Positions 41,628 through 50,983 are shown, numbered from the stretch's first letter. The stretch: DNA of 64,000 nucleotides from Mesorhizobium loti CJ3sym (GCF_000472785.1 NZ_AXAL01000030.1:26299-90298), one strand, 5' to 3'. Made by a program: numbers and translations. Notes: generated by a model not told the origin, from the sequence alone.

Positions 41628-43631
41628 ATGACCGAACATCGCTCCCCCGACGCCCGCTTCCGCACCAGCCAGCTCGAGGAAAACGAAGGACCGGCCGTCA
41701 ACCCCACCGACAACCGAACCACGGGCGAGATCATCACCGCCAGGTTCTCGCGTCGGGGTTTTCTTAAGGGATCGCTCGCCGTCTCGGCCATTGCCGCAAC
41801 CGTCAGCCCGCTGGCCATGATCGCCGCTGGCGACGCCCGTGCCGCCGAAAGCTCCGCCTTCAAATTCGACGAGCTCGAGGCCGGCATCGACGACAAGCAC
41901 CATGTCGCGCCAGGCTATGACGCCGACTTGCTGTTGCGCTGGGGCGATCCGCTGTTTGCCGATTCGCCGGAGTTCGACCCGACCAAACAGTCGGCGCGGG
42001 CACAGGCCAGGCAGTTCGGCTACAACAACGACTATGTCGGTTACATCGAGATCGACGGCTCGGCCGAGCACGGCCTGCTGGTGGTCAATCACGAATACAC
42101 CAACCCGCATCTGATGTTCCCGGGCATCGTCACGATCGTCGAGAAGGACGGCAAGAAGAAGCCCGAACTCGCGCTGCTGAGCAAAGAGCAGGTCGATGTC
42201 GAAATGGCAGCGCATGGCGGCACCATCGTCGAGATCCGCAAAGTGTCGGGCAAATGGCAAGTGGTGCGCGACGGCAAGCTCAACCGCCGCATCACCTCGA
42301 CCACCGAAATGGCGCTGTCGGGCCCGGTCGCCGGCCACGACCGCGTCAAGACCAATGCCGACCCGTCCGGCACCAAGGTGTTCGGCACCATGAACAACTG
42401 CGCCGGCGGCGTCACCCCATGGGGCACCTATGTCATGGCCGAGGAGAACATCCACGGCTACTTCTCCGGCGAACTGCCGGAAGGCCACAAGGAAGCCGCC
42501 AACTACAAGCGGCTCGGCATTCCGGAAGGCGCCTATGAATGGGGTGCGCATTACGACCGCTTCAACCTAGCCAGGGAGCCGAACGAACCCAACCGGTTCG
42601 GCTGGATCGTCGAGGTCGACGTCAACGATCCGACCTCGACGCCGAGGAAGCGCACCGCCATGGGCCGCTTCAAGCATGAGGGCGCCGAATCGATCGTCGC
42701 CAGGGATGGCCGCGTCGTCTTCTATCTCGGCGACGACGAGCGCTTCGACTATGTCTACAAATTCGTCACCACAGGCCGCTTCAACGCCAACGACCATGCC
42801 GCCAACAAGGACCTGCTCGACGACGGCACGCTGCATGTCGCCAAATTCGCCGAGGACGGCACGGTGGACTGGCTGCCGATCGTCTTTGGTCAAGGCCCGC
42901 TGACGGCGGAAAACGGCTTTGGCAGCCAGGCCGACGTGCTGATCGAAACGCGGCGTGCCGCCGATCTGCTCGGCGCCACCAAGATGGACCGGCCCGAGGA
43001 CATCCAGCCCAATGGTGTCAACGGCAAGGTCTATGTCATGCTGACCAACAATTCCAAGCGCAAGGCCGACCAGGTCGACTCCGCCAACCCGCGCGCTGAA
43101 AATGCCTTTGGCCATATCATCGAGATCGCCGAGAACGATGGCGATTTCACCTCCGCCAAGGGCAAATGGGAAGTGCTGCTGAAATGCGGCGATCCGTCGG
43201 TGGCAGAAGTCGGCGCCACCTTCTCGACAGCGACGACGGCCAATGGCTGGTTCGGCATGCCCGACAATTGCGCGGTCGATTCGGCCGGTCGCCTCTGGGT
43301 CGCCACCGACGGCCAGGGTCCGAAGGCCACCGGCCGCACCGACGGCCTGTGGGCGGTGGATACGGAAGGTGCCGCGCGGGCGACGTCAAAACTGTTCTTC
43401 CGCGTGCCGATCGGCGCCGAAATGTGCGGCCCGCTGTTTGCGCCCGACGATCAGACCGCTTTCGTCGCCGTCCAGCATCCGGGCGACGGCGGCGAGGACT
43501 GGGAAGGTTTTGGCCGCCCGTCCTACTACGAGGATCTGTCGACGCGCTGGCCCGACTTCAAGCCGGATATGCCGGTGCGGCCGTCGGTCGTCGCCATCAC
43601 CAAACAGGGCGGCGGCAAGATCGCGGTCTGA
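41628..43631 (+). CDS. phoX: PhoX-family alkaline phosphatase, Tat-exported
   Basis: A 667-residue protein whose twin-arginine signal FSRRGFLKGS (about 40 residues in) exports it folded. The mature part is a beta-propeller of the PhoX type (PWGTYVMAEENIHGYF, GRVVFYLGDDERFDYVYKF, NGWFGMPDNCAVDSAGRLWVATDG) with Ca/Fe cofactors in characterised relatives. It cleaves phosphomonoesters in the periplasm, so it should be induced by phosphate starvation. An ATG at 41595 would add 11 residues; I use 41628 because of the GAGG just upstream. A possible PHO box and tandem repeats lie in the promoter region. Confidence 0.9.
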   Translation: MTEHRSPDARFRTSQLEENEGPAVNPTDNRTTGEIITARFSRRGFLKGSLAVSAIAATVSPLAMIAAGDARAAESSAFKFDELEAGIDDKHHVAPGYDADLLLRWGDPLFADSPEFDPTKQSARAQARQFGYNNDYVGYIEIDGSAEHGLLVVNHEYTNPHLMFPGIVTIVEKDGKKKPELALLSKEQVDVEMAAHGGTIVEIRKVSGKWQVVRDGKLNRRITSTTEMALSGPVAGHDRVKTNADPSGTKVFGTMNNCAGGVTPWGTYVMAEENIHGYFSGELPEGHKEAANYKRLGIPEGAYEWGAHYDRFNLAREPNEPNRFGWIVEVDVNDPTSTPRKRTAMGRFKHEGAESIVARDGRVVFYLGDDERFDYVYKFVTTGRFNANDHAANKDLLDDGTLHVAKFAEDGTVDWLPIVFGQGPLTAENGFGSQADVLIETRRAADLLGATKMDRPEDIQPNGVNGKVYVMLTNNSKRKADQVDSANPRAENAFGHIIEIAENDGDFTSAKGKWEVLLKCGDPSVAEVGATFSTATTANGWFGMPDNCAVDSAGRLWVATDGQGPKATGRTDGLWAVDTEGAARATSKLFFRVPIGAEMCGPLFAPDDQTAFVAVQHPGDGGEDWEGFGRPSYYEDLSTRWPDFKPDMPVRPSVVAITKQGGGKIAV

Positions 43632-43765
43632 TCGCGGCGTGCATGCGTAATCCTGAGGAGGGGCTTCGGCGATTCGACGCCCCTCCTTTGCACGAAATCA
43701 TTCAAGCCTCGGGAAAGATTGGCCATTTACACGTGGCGCCCTAATTCCTCTTTCAGGAGGTCGCC

Positions 43766-43990
43766 ATGCCGAAGTCCATCTATGACCGTGGCTTGCTCAA
43801 GCCTGACGACATCGCCAGACTGCAGCGTGTCTTTGACGAAGCCTGCCGACGACGCGAAGCGCACCCCGAATCGACAGAGGCGCGTGAGCTGGCTCTCACC
43901 CTGCTTGCGCTCCACAATGCCGGCATGGTCGACGAGGAGATGCTGATGGAGGCCGTCGGTTTTCGGCGGCTGGAGCCGAAATCGGCGTGA
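43766..43990 (+). CDS. Small helical hypothetical protein (74 aa)
   Basis: A 74-residue soluble, helical protein (MPKSIYDRGLLKPDDIARLQRVFDEACRRREAHPES and on) with no Cys, signal or membrane segment. A very good AGGAGG site lies five bases before the ATG, so translation is likely. Similar small ORFs with the LKPDDIARLQRVFDEAC-type start are familiar in rhizobial genomes, but I know no function. It is convergent with the GNAT gene. Confidence 0.72.
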   Translation: MPKSIYDRGLLKPDDIARLQRVFDEACRRREAHPESTEARELALTLLALHNAGMVDEEMLMEAVGFRRLEPKSA

Positions 43991-44011
43991 TCTCCACCAC
44001 CGCCGCCAGCC

Positions 44012-44692
44012 TTATGCAGCGCGCTGGACGACGGCGACATTGATCGGGGTCCGCAAGCTGAAGCCGATGGACTCATACAGCTTTATCGCACCGGCGTTGC
44101 TGGCATAGGCGTGCAGGTAGGGGATTTCGCCGCGTGCGAAAATCTGGTTGGTCACGAACACCGACAGCAACCGGCCAAGGCCGGCGCCGCGAAACTCGGG
44201 GTGCGCGCACACGCCGCTGAGTTCGCTGTAGCCAGGCTGCTTCATGCGCTCGCCGGCCATCGCCACCAGTCTGCCCTCGACCTTCACGCCCCAGAAGGCG
44301 CCAAGGCTCAAGGCCCCTGACGTGAACGGGCCAGGCTTGGTAAGCGACGCCAGCGCCAGCATTTCGGGGGCGTCGTCCTGTGTCAGGAGCTGCACGCGTT
44401 CGTCCGACACGGCCTGTGACGGCGCCTGCGCGACCATCTGGACGGCGTCTGCGGTCGAGGTGGCCGCGAGGTCAGGCGGAAGAGCAATGGTGTCGGCTTG
44501 CGCCATGATGACGCTTTCACCCGGACCAACAAGGTCACTGAGCGCCTGCAGGCTTGCGGCATCGTCGGTAGCGGTGGCGGCAAAGAGGGCGATGGACGGT
44601 GAATAGCGCCTGGCGAGCTTGCCGCCTTGCGCGAAGGCCTGATGCCGCGTCCGAAGCGCGCTCCAGACGGGCCGGTCGAGAACATGTTTCAT
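44012..44692 (-). CDS. GNAT-family N-acetyltransferase
   Basis: A 226-residue protein whose C-terminal half is a GNAT domain (RLVAMAGERMKQPGYSELSGVCAHPEFRGAGLGRLLSVFV, with the acyl-CoA-binding R-G-x-G-L-G loop; NAGAIKLYESIGF is motif B). The N-terminal half is variable. It is probably a small-molecule or amino-acid acetyltransferase. The start at 44692 overlaps the MarR stop by four bases, so it is coupled to the MarR gene and may be controlled by it. Confidence 0.85.
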   Translation of the reverse strand: MKHVLDRPVWSALRTRHQAFAQGGKLARRYSPSIALFAATATDDAASLQALSDLVGPGESVIMAQADTIALPPDLAATSTADAVQMVAQAPSQAVSDERVQLLTQDDAPEMLALASLTKPGPFTSGALSLGAFWGVKVEGRLVAMAGERMKQPGYSELSGVCAHPEFRGAGLGRLLSVFVTNQIFARGEIPYLHAYASNAGAIKLYESIGFSLRTPINVAVVQRAA

Positions 44693-45177
44693 TGCGCGGT
44701 AGCCTTTTTGACACGACGATCGAGCGGGGCCGCGGCCAGTCCCTCCTCGACGGCCGTGAGTTGATCGAGCAGCGGCCCCGAAAGGTCCCGGCACAGATCC
44801 GCGACGGCGTTTTCGATGCGCGGCCAGACATCCTGTTTGGCCACATCGACCAGGCGCTGACCCTTCGCTGTCAGCGAGACCATCCGCCGTCGCTGGTCAC
44901 CCTGCGATTGAATGGTTTCGACCAGCCCCAGCTCGGCCAGAAGCGAGACGCTTCTCGTCACGCCAGGCTGTGTCAGCCCGAGCGATTGCGCCAGCTCGCC
45001 GACGGCCAGCGGTCCCAGCCTGTCGAGGGCGGCCAGCAAGGGATACTGGCTCGACTGAAGCGGAACCTCCAGCCCATCGAGCAGCTGTTGCGCATCGGCC
45101 TGCAACTGCTCGCCAATGCGCTTCAGCCTGCTGCCGAGGCAGAGATAGCCAAGCGATCTGATAACGTCTTCCATCAT
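44689..45177 (-). CDS. MarR-family transcription regulator
   Basis: A 162-residue winged-helix regulator (LQSSQYPLLAALDRLGPLAVGELAQSLGLTQPGVTRSVSLLAELGLVETIQSQGDQRRRMVSLTAKG). I start it at the Met of MEDVIRSL (45177), just after GAGG; the longer frame to 45219 is AT-rich promoter sequence. A perfect 14-base palindrome at 45201-45214, upstream of the start, is the likely operator. It is the first gene of a MarR-GNAT operon. Confidence 0.88.
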   Translation of the reverse strand: MMEDVIRSLGYLCLGSRLKRIGEQLQADAQQLLDGLEVPLQSSQYPLLAALDRLGPLAVGELAQSLGLTQPGVTRSVSLLAELGLVETIQSQGDQRRRMVSLTAKGQRLVDVAKQDVWPRIENAVADLCRDLSGPLLDQLTAVEEGLAAAPLDRRVKKATAQ

Positions 45178-45200
45178 GGCGCCTCGCGTTAAATCATAAT

Positions 45201-45214
45201 ATGTTATATAACAT
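45201..45214. promoter_or_regulatory. MarR operator palindrome
   Basis: ATGTTATATAACAT is a perfect 14-base palindrome within an AT-rich stretch, 24 bases upstream of the MarR start. Autoregulation is likely. Confidence 0.75.
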
Positions 45215-45257
45215 GACATATAAAGACTTCAAGACAGCCGTGTGCGCAGAGCCACCA

Positions 45258-45280
45258 GATTTTATCGTCTCGATAAAATC
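45258..45280. terminator. Perfect 10-bp hairpin at the end of the monooxygenase gene
   Basis: GATTTTATCG-TCT-CGATAAAATC has two perfect ten-base arms. It overlaps the stop codon (TGA at 45279-45281) of the leftward monooxygenase gene and so lies in that transcript's 3' end, also close to the MarR promoter. It may be a terminator or an operator. Confidence 0.5.
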
Positions 45281-46466
45281 AGCGTGACGCGCCGGATAGC
45301 TGTGAGGAACGGACAATCTGCCTGGCGATCGCCTTGCCCAGTATGCCGGCATTGGCGAAGCAGCCGCGAATGCTCGGCCGCATGCCGGTGAACCACAGAC
45401 CGGGCAGTTTCGGATCGCCTTCGCCGCCATTGAAGAGCGGAACACCCTTGCTGTCGAGCACGCCGAGATTGCCGACCATGCGCTCCAGCCCGGTGCGGTA
45501 GCCCGTCGCGGCGATGACGATATCGGGATCGATCAGGCTGCCATTGGCCAGGATGACGCCGTCGCGGCTGAATTCCCGTATCGCCGGCACGACGGTGATC
45601 TTGCCCGATTTGATGGCGTCGACGGCGCCATCGTCGGCGGCGATCGCGGTGTAGTCCGAAGTCAGGCGGCTCGCACCACCGGCAGGTGCGGGGGGGAGGC
45701 CGAATTTGGTCAGGTCGCCGAAAACCAGCCGCTGCGTTGCCGCGATCACGGCATCGGCCATTCGCAGCGGCAAACGTGCCGTGAGCGGCGACAGCCTGTG
45801 CACGGCAATCTTGCCGATACGCTTGGGCAAGATAGCCGGGCCGCTGCGGGCCGACAGCCAGATGGCAGCGGTATCGACGCCCGCCAGATGATTGAGGGCG
45901 TCGAAGCCGGAATTGCCGGCGCCGACGACCAGCACCTTCTTACCGGCATAGGCCTTGGCGTCGCCAAAATCAGCCGAATGGATGATCTGTCCGGCAAACG
46001 CCTGCGTGCCCTTCCACAGCGGCGTGAAGGGCTCCTTGTCGCGGCCGGTGGCGACAATGACATGACGCGCCAGGCGCGAGCCCGCGCTGGTGCGCACGGC
46101 CCAATGGTCGCCCCTGAACACGATGGTCTCGACGGCAACCCCATACTCCACCGGCAGCCGGTTCGCCTCCTTGAAATCGTTCATATGGCGGATAACGATA
46201 TTCCTGTGCGGAAAGGCAGGGGTATCCCCGGGATAGGCAAGGCCAGGCAGTGCCGAGAGATCTCGATGGGTGTTGAGATGCAGCTGCTGGTGCCGCCGAT
46301 GCCAAGGCTCGGCCAGCCGGCTCTCCTTTTCCAGGATCGCCACCGGCACGCCGGCCTTCATCAAAGCCTGCGCGACAGCCAGTCCCGCGGCGCCGGCGCC
46401 AATGACGATCGCCGGCTCGACAGCCACCAACTGCTCCACCAACGGTCTGGTTGTCGTATCAGCCAT
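45279..46466 (-). CDS. FAD/NAD(P)-dependent monooxygenase-like oxidoreductase
   Basis: A 395-residue flavoprotein with an FAD-binding loop (PAIVIGAGAAGLAVAQAL), the segment AEPWHRRHQQLHLNTHRDLSALPG, a second dinucleotide loop (KKVLVVGAGNSGFDALNHL) and the ATGYRTGLE motif. This is the layout of flavin-containing and Baeyer-Villiger-type monooxygenases, here closest to the short bacterial FMO/YUC-like group. Substrate unknown. No operon partner is apparent: the MarR gene follows after about 100 bases. Confidence 0.87.
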   Translation of the reverse strand: MADTTTRPLVEQLVAVEPAIVIGAGAAGLAVAQALMKAGVPVAILEKESRLAEPWHRRHQQLHLNTHRDLSALPGLAYPGDTPAFPHRNIVIRHMNDFKEANRLPVEYGVAVETIVFRGDHWAVRTSAGSRLARHVIVATGRDKEPFTPLWKGTQAFAGQIIHSADFGDAKAYAGKKVLVVGAGNSGFDALNHLAGVDTAAIWLSARSGPAILPKRIGKIAVHRLSPLTARLPLRMADAVIAATQRLVFGDLTKFGLPPAPAGGASRLTSDYTAIAADDGAVDAIKSGKITVVPAIREFSRDGVILANGSLIDPDIVIAATGYRTGLERMVGNLGVLDSKGVPLFNGGEGDPKLPGLWFTGMRPSIRGCFANAGILGKAIARQIVRSSQLSGASR

Positions 46467-46883
46467 TCACTCTCTAAGTCCCATTCAACCGCCGCGCATC
46501 CCGGCAAGGCTCGCAGCAGGTTGTAACCGTTTGATCGCGCGCAGACCCGAGGCCCTGCGCCGGGCCGCAGCTGCGCACCAGGGCATTCCGCCGCCCAGCG
46601 GCAACGACTCCCATCGCTGAAATGCGCCCAAACGACGACATGAAGCGGATTGCCCGCTTCTGTCCGAAACCATCCAGCCCTATATGGCATATCAGCGGCA
46701 TCGGCGATAATAGGTCGCGGCAATGTGATTGATTCGAGCTGCGGGGGCTGGCGGATCTCGTTACCGACGCAGGAATTCGAAACCGGCAACCGTTTTCGGC
46801 TTCCCGCGAAAAATAAGACGCCGTGGCGCGTCTTGCGTGCCGGAAGGCATGTCGCGCCACAGACGGCACGCGGAATCTCGACC
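46467..46883. other. Divergent intergenic region (417 bp)
   Basis: It separates the monooxygenase from the DUF2156 protein. An open frame from 46650 runs in phase into the latter, but its N-terminal part is not protein-like. A small hairpin (AAGACGC, loop CGTGGC, GCGTCTT, 46815-46834) lies in the likely 5' leader. No gene seen. Confidence 0.45.
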
Positions 46884-47921
46884 ATGGCCTCCTTGCGGAT
46901 CTATTTCGACAAAATCCTCGAGGGTGCCTCGCCCAAGGTCGAGCGCCAGGCGCTGACGCATGTCGAAAGGCTGGCGCTGGTGCGCCGCCATGGGGACTTC
47001 TCACTGGCCTATTCCACCGCCGTTCAGCAAAAGCTGTCCTATTTCGGCGACGCCGATGGCTACATCGCCTTTGGCACCAAGATGAAACATCATTTCGCGC
47101 TTGGCGACCCGGTGGCGGCACTGGGGAAGCGAGCCGACTACATCAGGCGCTTTGTCGACAGTGCCCGCAACCCGTGGTTCGTTCAGATCGGCGAAGAGAC
47201 CGCGCGCGTGCTGGCCGGGCTCGGCTACAAGGTCAACCGGCTGGGCGTCGACACTCGCCTTGCCTTGCCCGAGCACGATTTTTCCGGCAAGCGCAACGAG
47301 ACCGTGCGCTATTCCGAACGCTGGCTGCTCAAGAAGGGTTTTTCGTTCGAAGAAGACAAGCGGACGGTCTTCCTCGACGAGATCGCGCGGCTCTCCCAAA
47401 ACTGGCGCGGAGACCGCATCGTCAAGCGCTGGGAGATGGGTTTTCTCAACCGTCCGTTTTACGAGCAACTCGGCACCGACATGCGCCGCTTTGTCCTGCA
47501 TGGTCCCGATGGCGAGCTGATCGCGTTGCTCGATTTCGACCCGCTGTTTGCCGACGGCAAGGTCATTGGCTACACCACGGCCTTCAAGCGCAAGCATGTC
47601 GACGCCTCGCCGCATGCCGAGATCGGCCTGACCAAGTTCTCGGTCGACCGTTTTCGCGAGGAAGGCATACAGGTGGTCACGCTTGGCCTCTCGCCCATGC
47701 TCGACATCGGACCGAGCGGATTTCCCGAAAGCGATTTCTGGCGCAACACCTTCCAGCGCGCCTACGACTCGCCCTGGATCAACCGCCGCAGGTTCAATTT
47801 GCAGGGTCAGGCCGCGTTCAAGCGCCGTTTTCATGGCGTGGAGGAGCCGGTCTACATCGCCTTTCGCGAAGGGACTTATATCGAGATGCTGGGGCTGCTG
47901 AGGCTGGTCAAGGCGATTTAG
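46884..47921 (+). CDS. DUF2156 (MprF-like C-terminal domain) protein
   Basis: A 345-residue protein resembling the synthase domain of MprF, which transfers aminoacyl groups to phosphatidylglycerol (GDFSLAYSTAVQQKLSYFGDADGYIAFGTKMKHHFALGDPVA, VNRLGVDTRLALPEHDFSGKRNETVRYSERW, GIQVVTLGLSPML). The fold is a double GNAT domain. There is no membrane part, so the target lipid or peptide is unknown; it could be a soluble aminoacyl-transferase acting at the membrane. The start at 46884 gives the family N-terminus; a longer frame from 46650 is not homologous. Confidence 0.78.
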   Translation: MASLRIYFDKILEGASPKVERQALTHVERLALVRRHGDFSLAYSTAVQQKLSYFGDADGYIAFGTKMKHHFALGDPVAALGKRADYIRRFVDSARNPWFVQIGEETARVLAGLGYKVNRLGVDTRLALPEHDFSGKRNETVRYSERWLLKKGFSFEEDKRTVFLDEIARLSQNWRGDRIVKRWEMGFLNRPFYEQLGTDMRRFVLHGPDGELIALLDFDPLFADGKVIGYTTAFKRKHVDASPHAEIGLTKFSVDRFREEGIQVVTLGLSPMLDIGPSGFPESDFWRNTFQRAYDSPWINRRRFNLQGQAAFKRRFHGVEEPVYIAFREGTYIEMLGLLRLVKAI

Positions 47922-47977
47922 ATCTGCCGATATTCAGGTGAGGCCGGCCTGCAAATGGCTGATACCTGCGCTTCCCC

Positions 47978-48000
47978 GTTCTATTGCGTCGCAATAGAAC
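47978..48000. terminator. Perfect 11-bp palindromic hairpin
   Basis: GTTCTATTGCG-T-CGCAATAGAAC lies between convergent genes, so it can serve both as terminator. A second perfect stem follows at 48009-48023 (CGTAC-GAAAA-GTACG). Confidence 0.5.
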
Positions 48001-48114
48001 TGTGCTCACGTACGAAAAGTACGCTCTGCTCCGGTTCTCGGTATCAACCATTTTCGACTCGGCCTGACCTGAATCTCAACAGATCTGGGCGGCGTCTCAG
48101 GCGCCTTTGCCGCG

Positions 48115-48876
48115 TCAGTTCCTTAGGCGATAACCAGTCCTGAAGATCCAGGCGACGATTGCTATGCAGACGGCCAGGAACACCAGCGTCATGCCGAGGC
48201 TGATGCCGACCGAGACGTCGGACTTGCCATAAAAACTCCAGCGGAAGCCGCTGATCAGATAGACGACCGGGTTGAACAGCGTGATCGTCTTCCAGATGCC
48301 GGGCAGCATGTTGATCGAATAGAAGCTGCCGCCGAGGAAGGTCAGCGGCGTGATGATCAACAGCGGCACCAGCTGCAGCTGCTCGAAGCTTTTCGCCCAG
48401 ATGCCGATGATGAAGCCGAACAGGCTGAAGGTCACCGCCGTCAACACCAGGAAGGCGACCATCCAGAATGGATGCAGGATGGTGAGCGGCACGAACAGCG
48501 AGGCGGTGGCCAGGATGATCAGGCCGAGAATGATCGATTTGGTGGCGGCACCGCCGACATAGGCGATGACGATCTCCAGATAGGAGACCGGCGCCGACAA
48601 AAGCTCGTAGATCGAGCCGACAAATTTCGGGAAGTAGATGGCAAAGGACGCGTTGGAGATCGACTGCGTCAGCAGCGACAGCATGATTAGCCCTGGCACG
48701 ATAAAGGCGCCGTAGCTGATGCCGTCGATCTCGGTGATGCGCGAGCCGATGGCCGAACCGAAGACGACGAAATACAGCGATGTCGAGATGACCGGCGAGA
48801 CGATACTCTGCAGCACAGTGCGAAACGCACGCGCCATTTCCATCCGGTAGATCGCCCATACCGCGCGCAGGTTCAT
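48115..48876 (-). CDS. ABC-2 type transporter permease
   Basis: A 253-residue inner-membrane permease with about six helices and the ABC-2 motifs LLSAPVSYLEIVIAYVGGA and LTFLGGSFYSINMLPGIWK. Together with the ATPase upstream (four-base overlap) it forms a two-gene exporter of the drug or polysaccharide type; the substrate is unknown. Confidence 0.9.
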   Translation of the reverse strand: MNLRAVWAIYRMEMARAFRTVLQSIVSPVISTSLYFVVFGSAIGSRITEIDGISYGAFIVPGLIMLSLLTQSISNASFAIYFPKFVGSIYELLSAPVSYLEIVIAYVGGAATKSIILGLIILATASLFVPLTILHPFWMVAFLVLTAVTFSLFGFIIGIWAKSFEQLQLVPLLIITPLTFLGGSFYSINMLPGIWKTITLFNPVVYLISGFRWSFYGKSDVSVGISLGMTLVFLAVCIAIVAWIFRTGYRLRN

Positions 48877-49799
48877 GCGTCTCTCCTCACCAAATTGACG
48901 AAGATCTCCTCGAGCGAGCTGTTTTGCGTGTCGATGTCGCGGAACTGGATGCCTGATGCCTCGAGGTCGCGGATCAGCGAGGCGACGCCCGGCCGCTCGG
49001 CCTGGTTGTCATAGGTGTAGGTCAGTTGCCCGCCATCCGCCGACAGCTCCAGCGCATAGCGCGAAAGGGCTTCCGGCATGGCTGTCAGCGGATTGCGCAG
49101 TTCCAGCACCAGCCGCTTGCGGCCGAGCTTGCGCATCAGTTCGGCCTTGTTCTCGACCAGGATGATCTCGCCGCGATTGATGACGCCGACGCGGTCGGCC
49201 ATCGCCTCGGCTTCCTCGATATAATGGGTGGTTAGGATGATGGTGACGCCATCCTCGCGCAGCCTGCGCACCATTTCCCACATGTCCTGGCGCAGCTCTA
49301 CGTCGACGCCGGCGGTCGGCTCGTCAAGGAACAGGATGCGCGGCTCATGCGACAGCGCCTTGGCGATCATCAGCCTTCGCTTCATGCCGCCCGACAGCGT
49401 GATCGCCTTGGCGTCCTTCTTGTCCCACAGCGACAGATCGCGCAGCACCTTCTCGACGAACGCCGGATTGGCCGGCTTGCCGAACAGGCCGCGGCTGTAG
49501 CTGACGGTCGCCCAGACGCTCTCGAAGGCGTCGATGGTCAGTTCCTGCGGCACCAGGCCAATCAGGCTGCGCGCGGCGCGGTAATCCTTGTTGATGTCGT
49601 GACCGTCGACCGTGACGGTGCCCGACGAGCGGTTGACGATGCCGCAGACGATCGAGATCAGCGTCGTCTTGCCGGCACCGTTCGGCCCGAGCAATGCGAA
49701 AATCTCGCCGCGCTGGATGTCGAGATTGACTTCCTTGAGCGCGGTGAAGCCGGTGGCATAGGTCTTGGAGACCCCGGAAATGGACAGAATGGAGGGCAT
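48873..49799 (-). CDS. ABC transporter ATP-binding protein
   Basis: A 308-residue ATPase with Walker A GPNGAGKTT, signature LSGGMKRR, Walker B ILFLDEPTAG and H-loop TTHYIEEAE. It has the C-terminal extension usual for ABC-2 exporters. The start at 49799 is the Met of MPSILSISGV, preceding the domain; a longer frame to 49973 is not conserved. It is coupled to the permease. Confidence 0.93.
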   Translation of the reverse strand: MPSILSISGVSKTYATGFTALKEVNLDIQRGEIFALLGPNGAGKTTLISIVCGIVNRSSGTVTVDGHDINKDYRAARSLIGLVPQELTIDAFESVWATVSYSRGLFGKPANPAFVEKVLRDLSLWDKKDAKAITLSGGMKRRLMIAKALSHEPRILFLDEPTAGVDVELRQDMWEMVRRLREDGVTIILTTHYIEEAEAMADRVGVINRGEIILVENKAELMRKLGRKRLVLELRNPLTAMPEALSRYALELSADGGQLTYTYDNQAERPGVASLIRDLEASGIQFRDIDTQNSSLEEIFVNLVRRDA

Positions 49800-49966
49800 G
49801 GCTGAAAACGGCTGCCTGAAAGAGGTCCCCTGATATAGGCCGAATGTCGTTGCATGCAACCGCAAGTCAATGGTGCTGCTGACAGCTCTCGACACCCGGT
49901 CCCGGGAGACCCTTGCGGGCCAGCTACCGAGGCAAGCTTTGCCCGTGCCCATGGGCAGGCTTGCCG

Positions 49967-50923
49967 CTAGCACAGCGTGAACACGGTGCGCCTGGTGCTG
50001 TCATCCCTAGCCCATGCCTGTTCGACATCAGCCAGCGGCACCGGCGTGGCGGCGATTTGAAGGCCGGCCGGCACGACAGCGCGCAGCAGATCGCCGGTGC
50101 AGCCGATGAAGCGGTCGTGTGGGACGCTGCCGATGCCGCTGCCCATCAGGGTAATCGCCGATGAACGCAGAACCGCGCCCGGCAAGGTGATATCAGAGCC
50201 ACTGATGGCGCCGATCTGGACGAAGCGGACCGGTACAGCATCAGGGCTGGCCTTGGCGGCAGCGATCAGCAGGTGTTCGGCGCTTTTGCCCCAGAGATAG
50301 TCGATGACGACATCCACGCCCTCCCTGAACTGCCGCTTGAACCTTTCTTCCAGGGCCGCCCCGTCCTCGATCAGCGGGATGGTTACATCCGCCCCAAGGG
50401 CAGCAACCGCATCGAGTGCGGCGGCGTTGCGGGCGGTGGCGATAATCTTTTTCGCACCGAGATGCCTGGCGATCTGGACGGCGAGGCGGCCCGCCGTGCC
50501 GGTGGCACCGTTGACCAGCACGGTTTCGCCCGGCTTCAGCTTCGCCCGCTCGGTAAAGGCGGCCCATGACGACATGCCGGGATTGGCGATGGCGGCGGCG
50601 GTGATGTCGTCCAGCCCGTCGGGCAGCGCCACGCAATGCGCCTCGGGCACAACAGTCCGCTCCGCCATGCTGCCATTAGGCGCCCTGGGCAGGGCGAAAT
50701 AGACCTTGCGGCCGTTGTCGAGCCGGCCGACGCCATCGATGCCGACGACGAAGGGGAACTGGCCGGACGCGCTGTAGTGCGAGCCTGAGGCCCGGCTCTT
50801 GACGACATGGCTGATGGCTGCGGCGGTGACTGTGACTAAGGTTTCGCCCGGCGCGGGAACCGGTTCGGGGAAATCGCTGTAGATGGGCGCCCGCCCGGCG
50901 CTCGAGACAATCGCGGCTTTCAT
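49967..50923 (-). CDS. Quinone-oxidoreductase-like MDR family protein
   Basis: A 318-residue medium-chain dehydrogenase/reductase of the zinc-independent quinone oxidoreductase group. It has an N-terminal GroES-like domain (GETLVTVTAAAISHVVKSRASG, FPFVVGIDGVGRL) and an NADPH-binding Rossmann domain (GETVLVNGATGTAGRLAVQIARHLGAKKIIATARN). No structural zinc ligands are seen. It is divergent from a MarR gene with operator-like repeats in the shared promoter, so it is probably the regulator's target and serves in quinone or aldehyde detoxification. Confidence 0.88.
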   Translation of the reverse strand: MKAAIVSSAGRAPIYSDFPEPVPAPGETLVTVTAAAISHVVKSRASGSHYSASGQFPFVVGIDGVGRLDNGRKVYFALPRAPNGSMAERTVVPEAHCVALPDGLDDITAAAIANPGMSSWAAFTERAKLKPGETVLVNGATGTAGRLAVQIARHLGAKKIIATARNAAALDAVAALGADVTIPLIEDGAALEERFKRQFREGVDVVIDYLWGKSAEHLLIAAAKASPDAVPVRFVQIGAISGSDITLPGAVLRSSAITLMGSGIGSVPHDRFIGCTGDLLRAVVPAGLQIAATPVPLADVEQAWARDDSTRRTVFTLC

Positions 50924-50950
50924 GATGGTTTGCCTTCCTGGCTCTCATAT

Positions 50951-50969
50951 TATGTGTATAATGCACATA
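50951..50969. promoter_or_regulatory. MarR operator O1 in divergent promoter
   Basis: TATGTG-N7-CACATA, located 14 bases upstream of the MarR ATG and between the two divergent starts. It shares the ATGTG-N7-CACAT core with a second site at 51000-51016. Confidence 0.7.
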
Positions 50970-50983
50970 TAAGGAGTCCCGGC

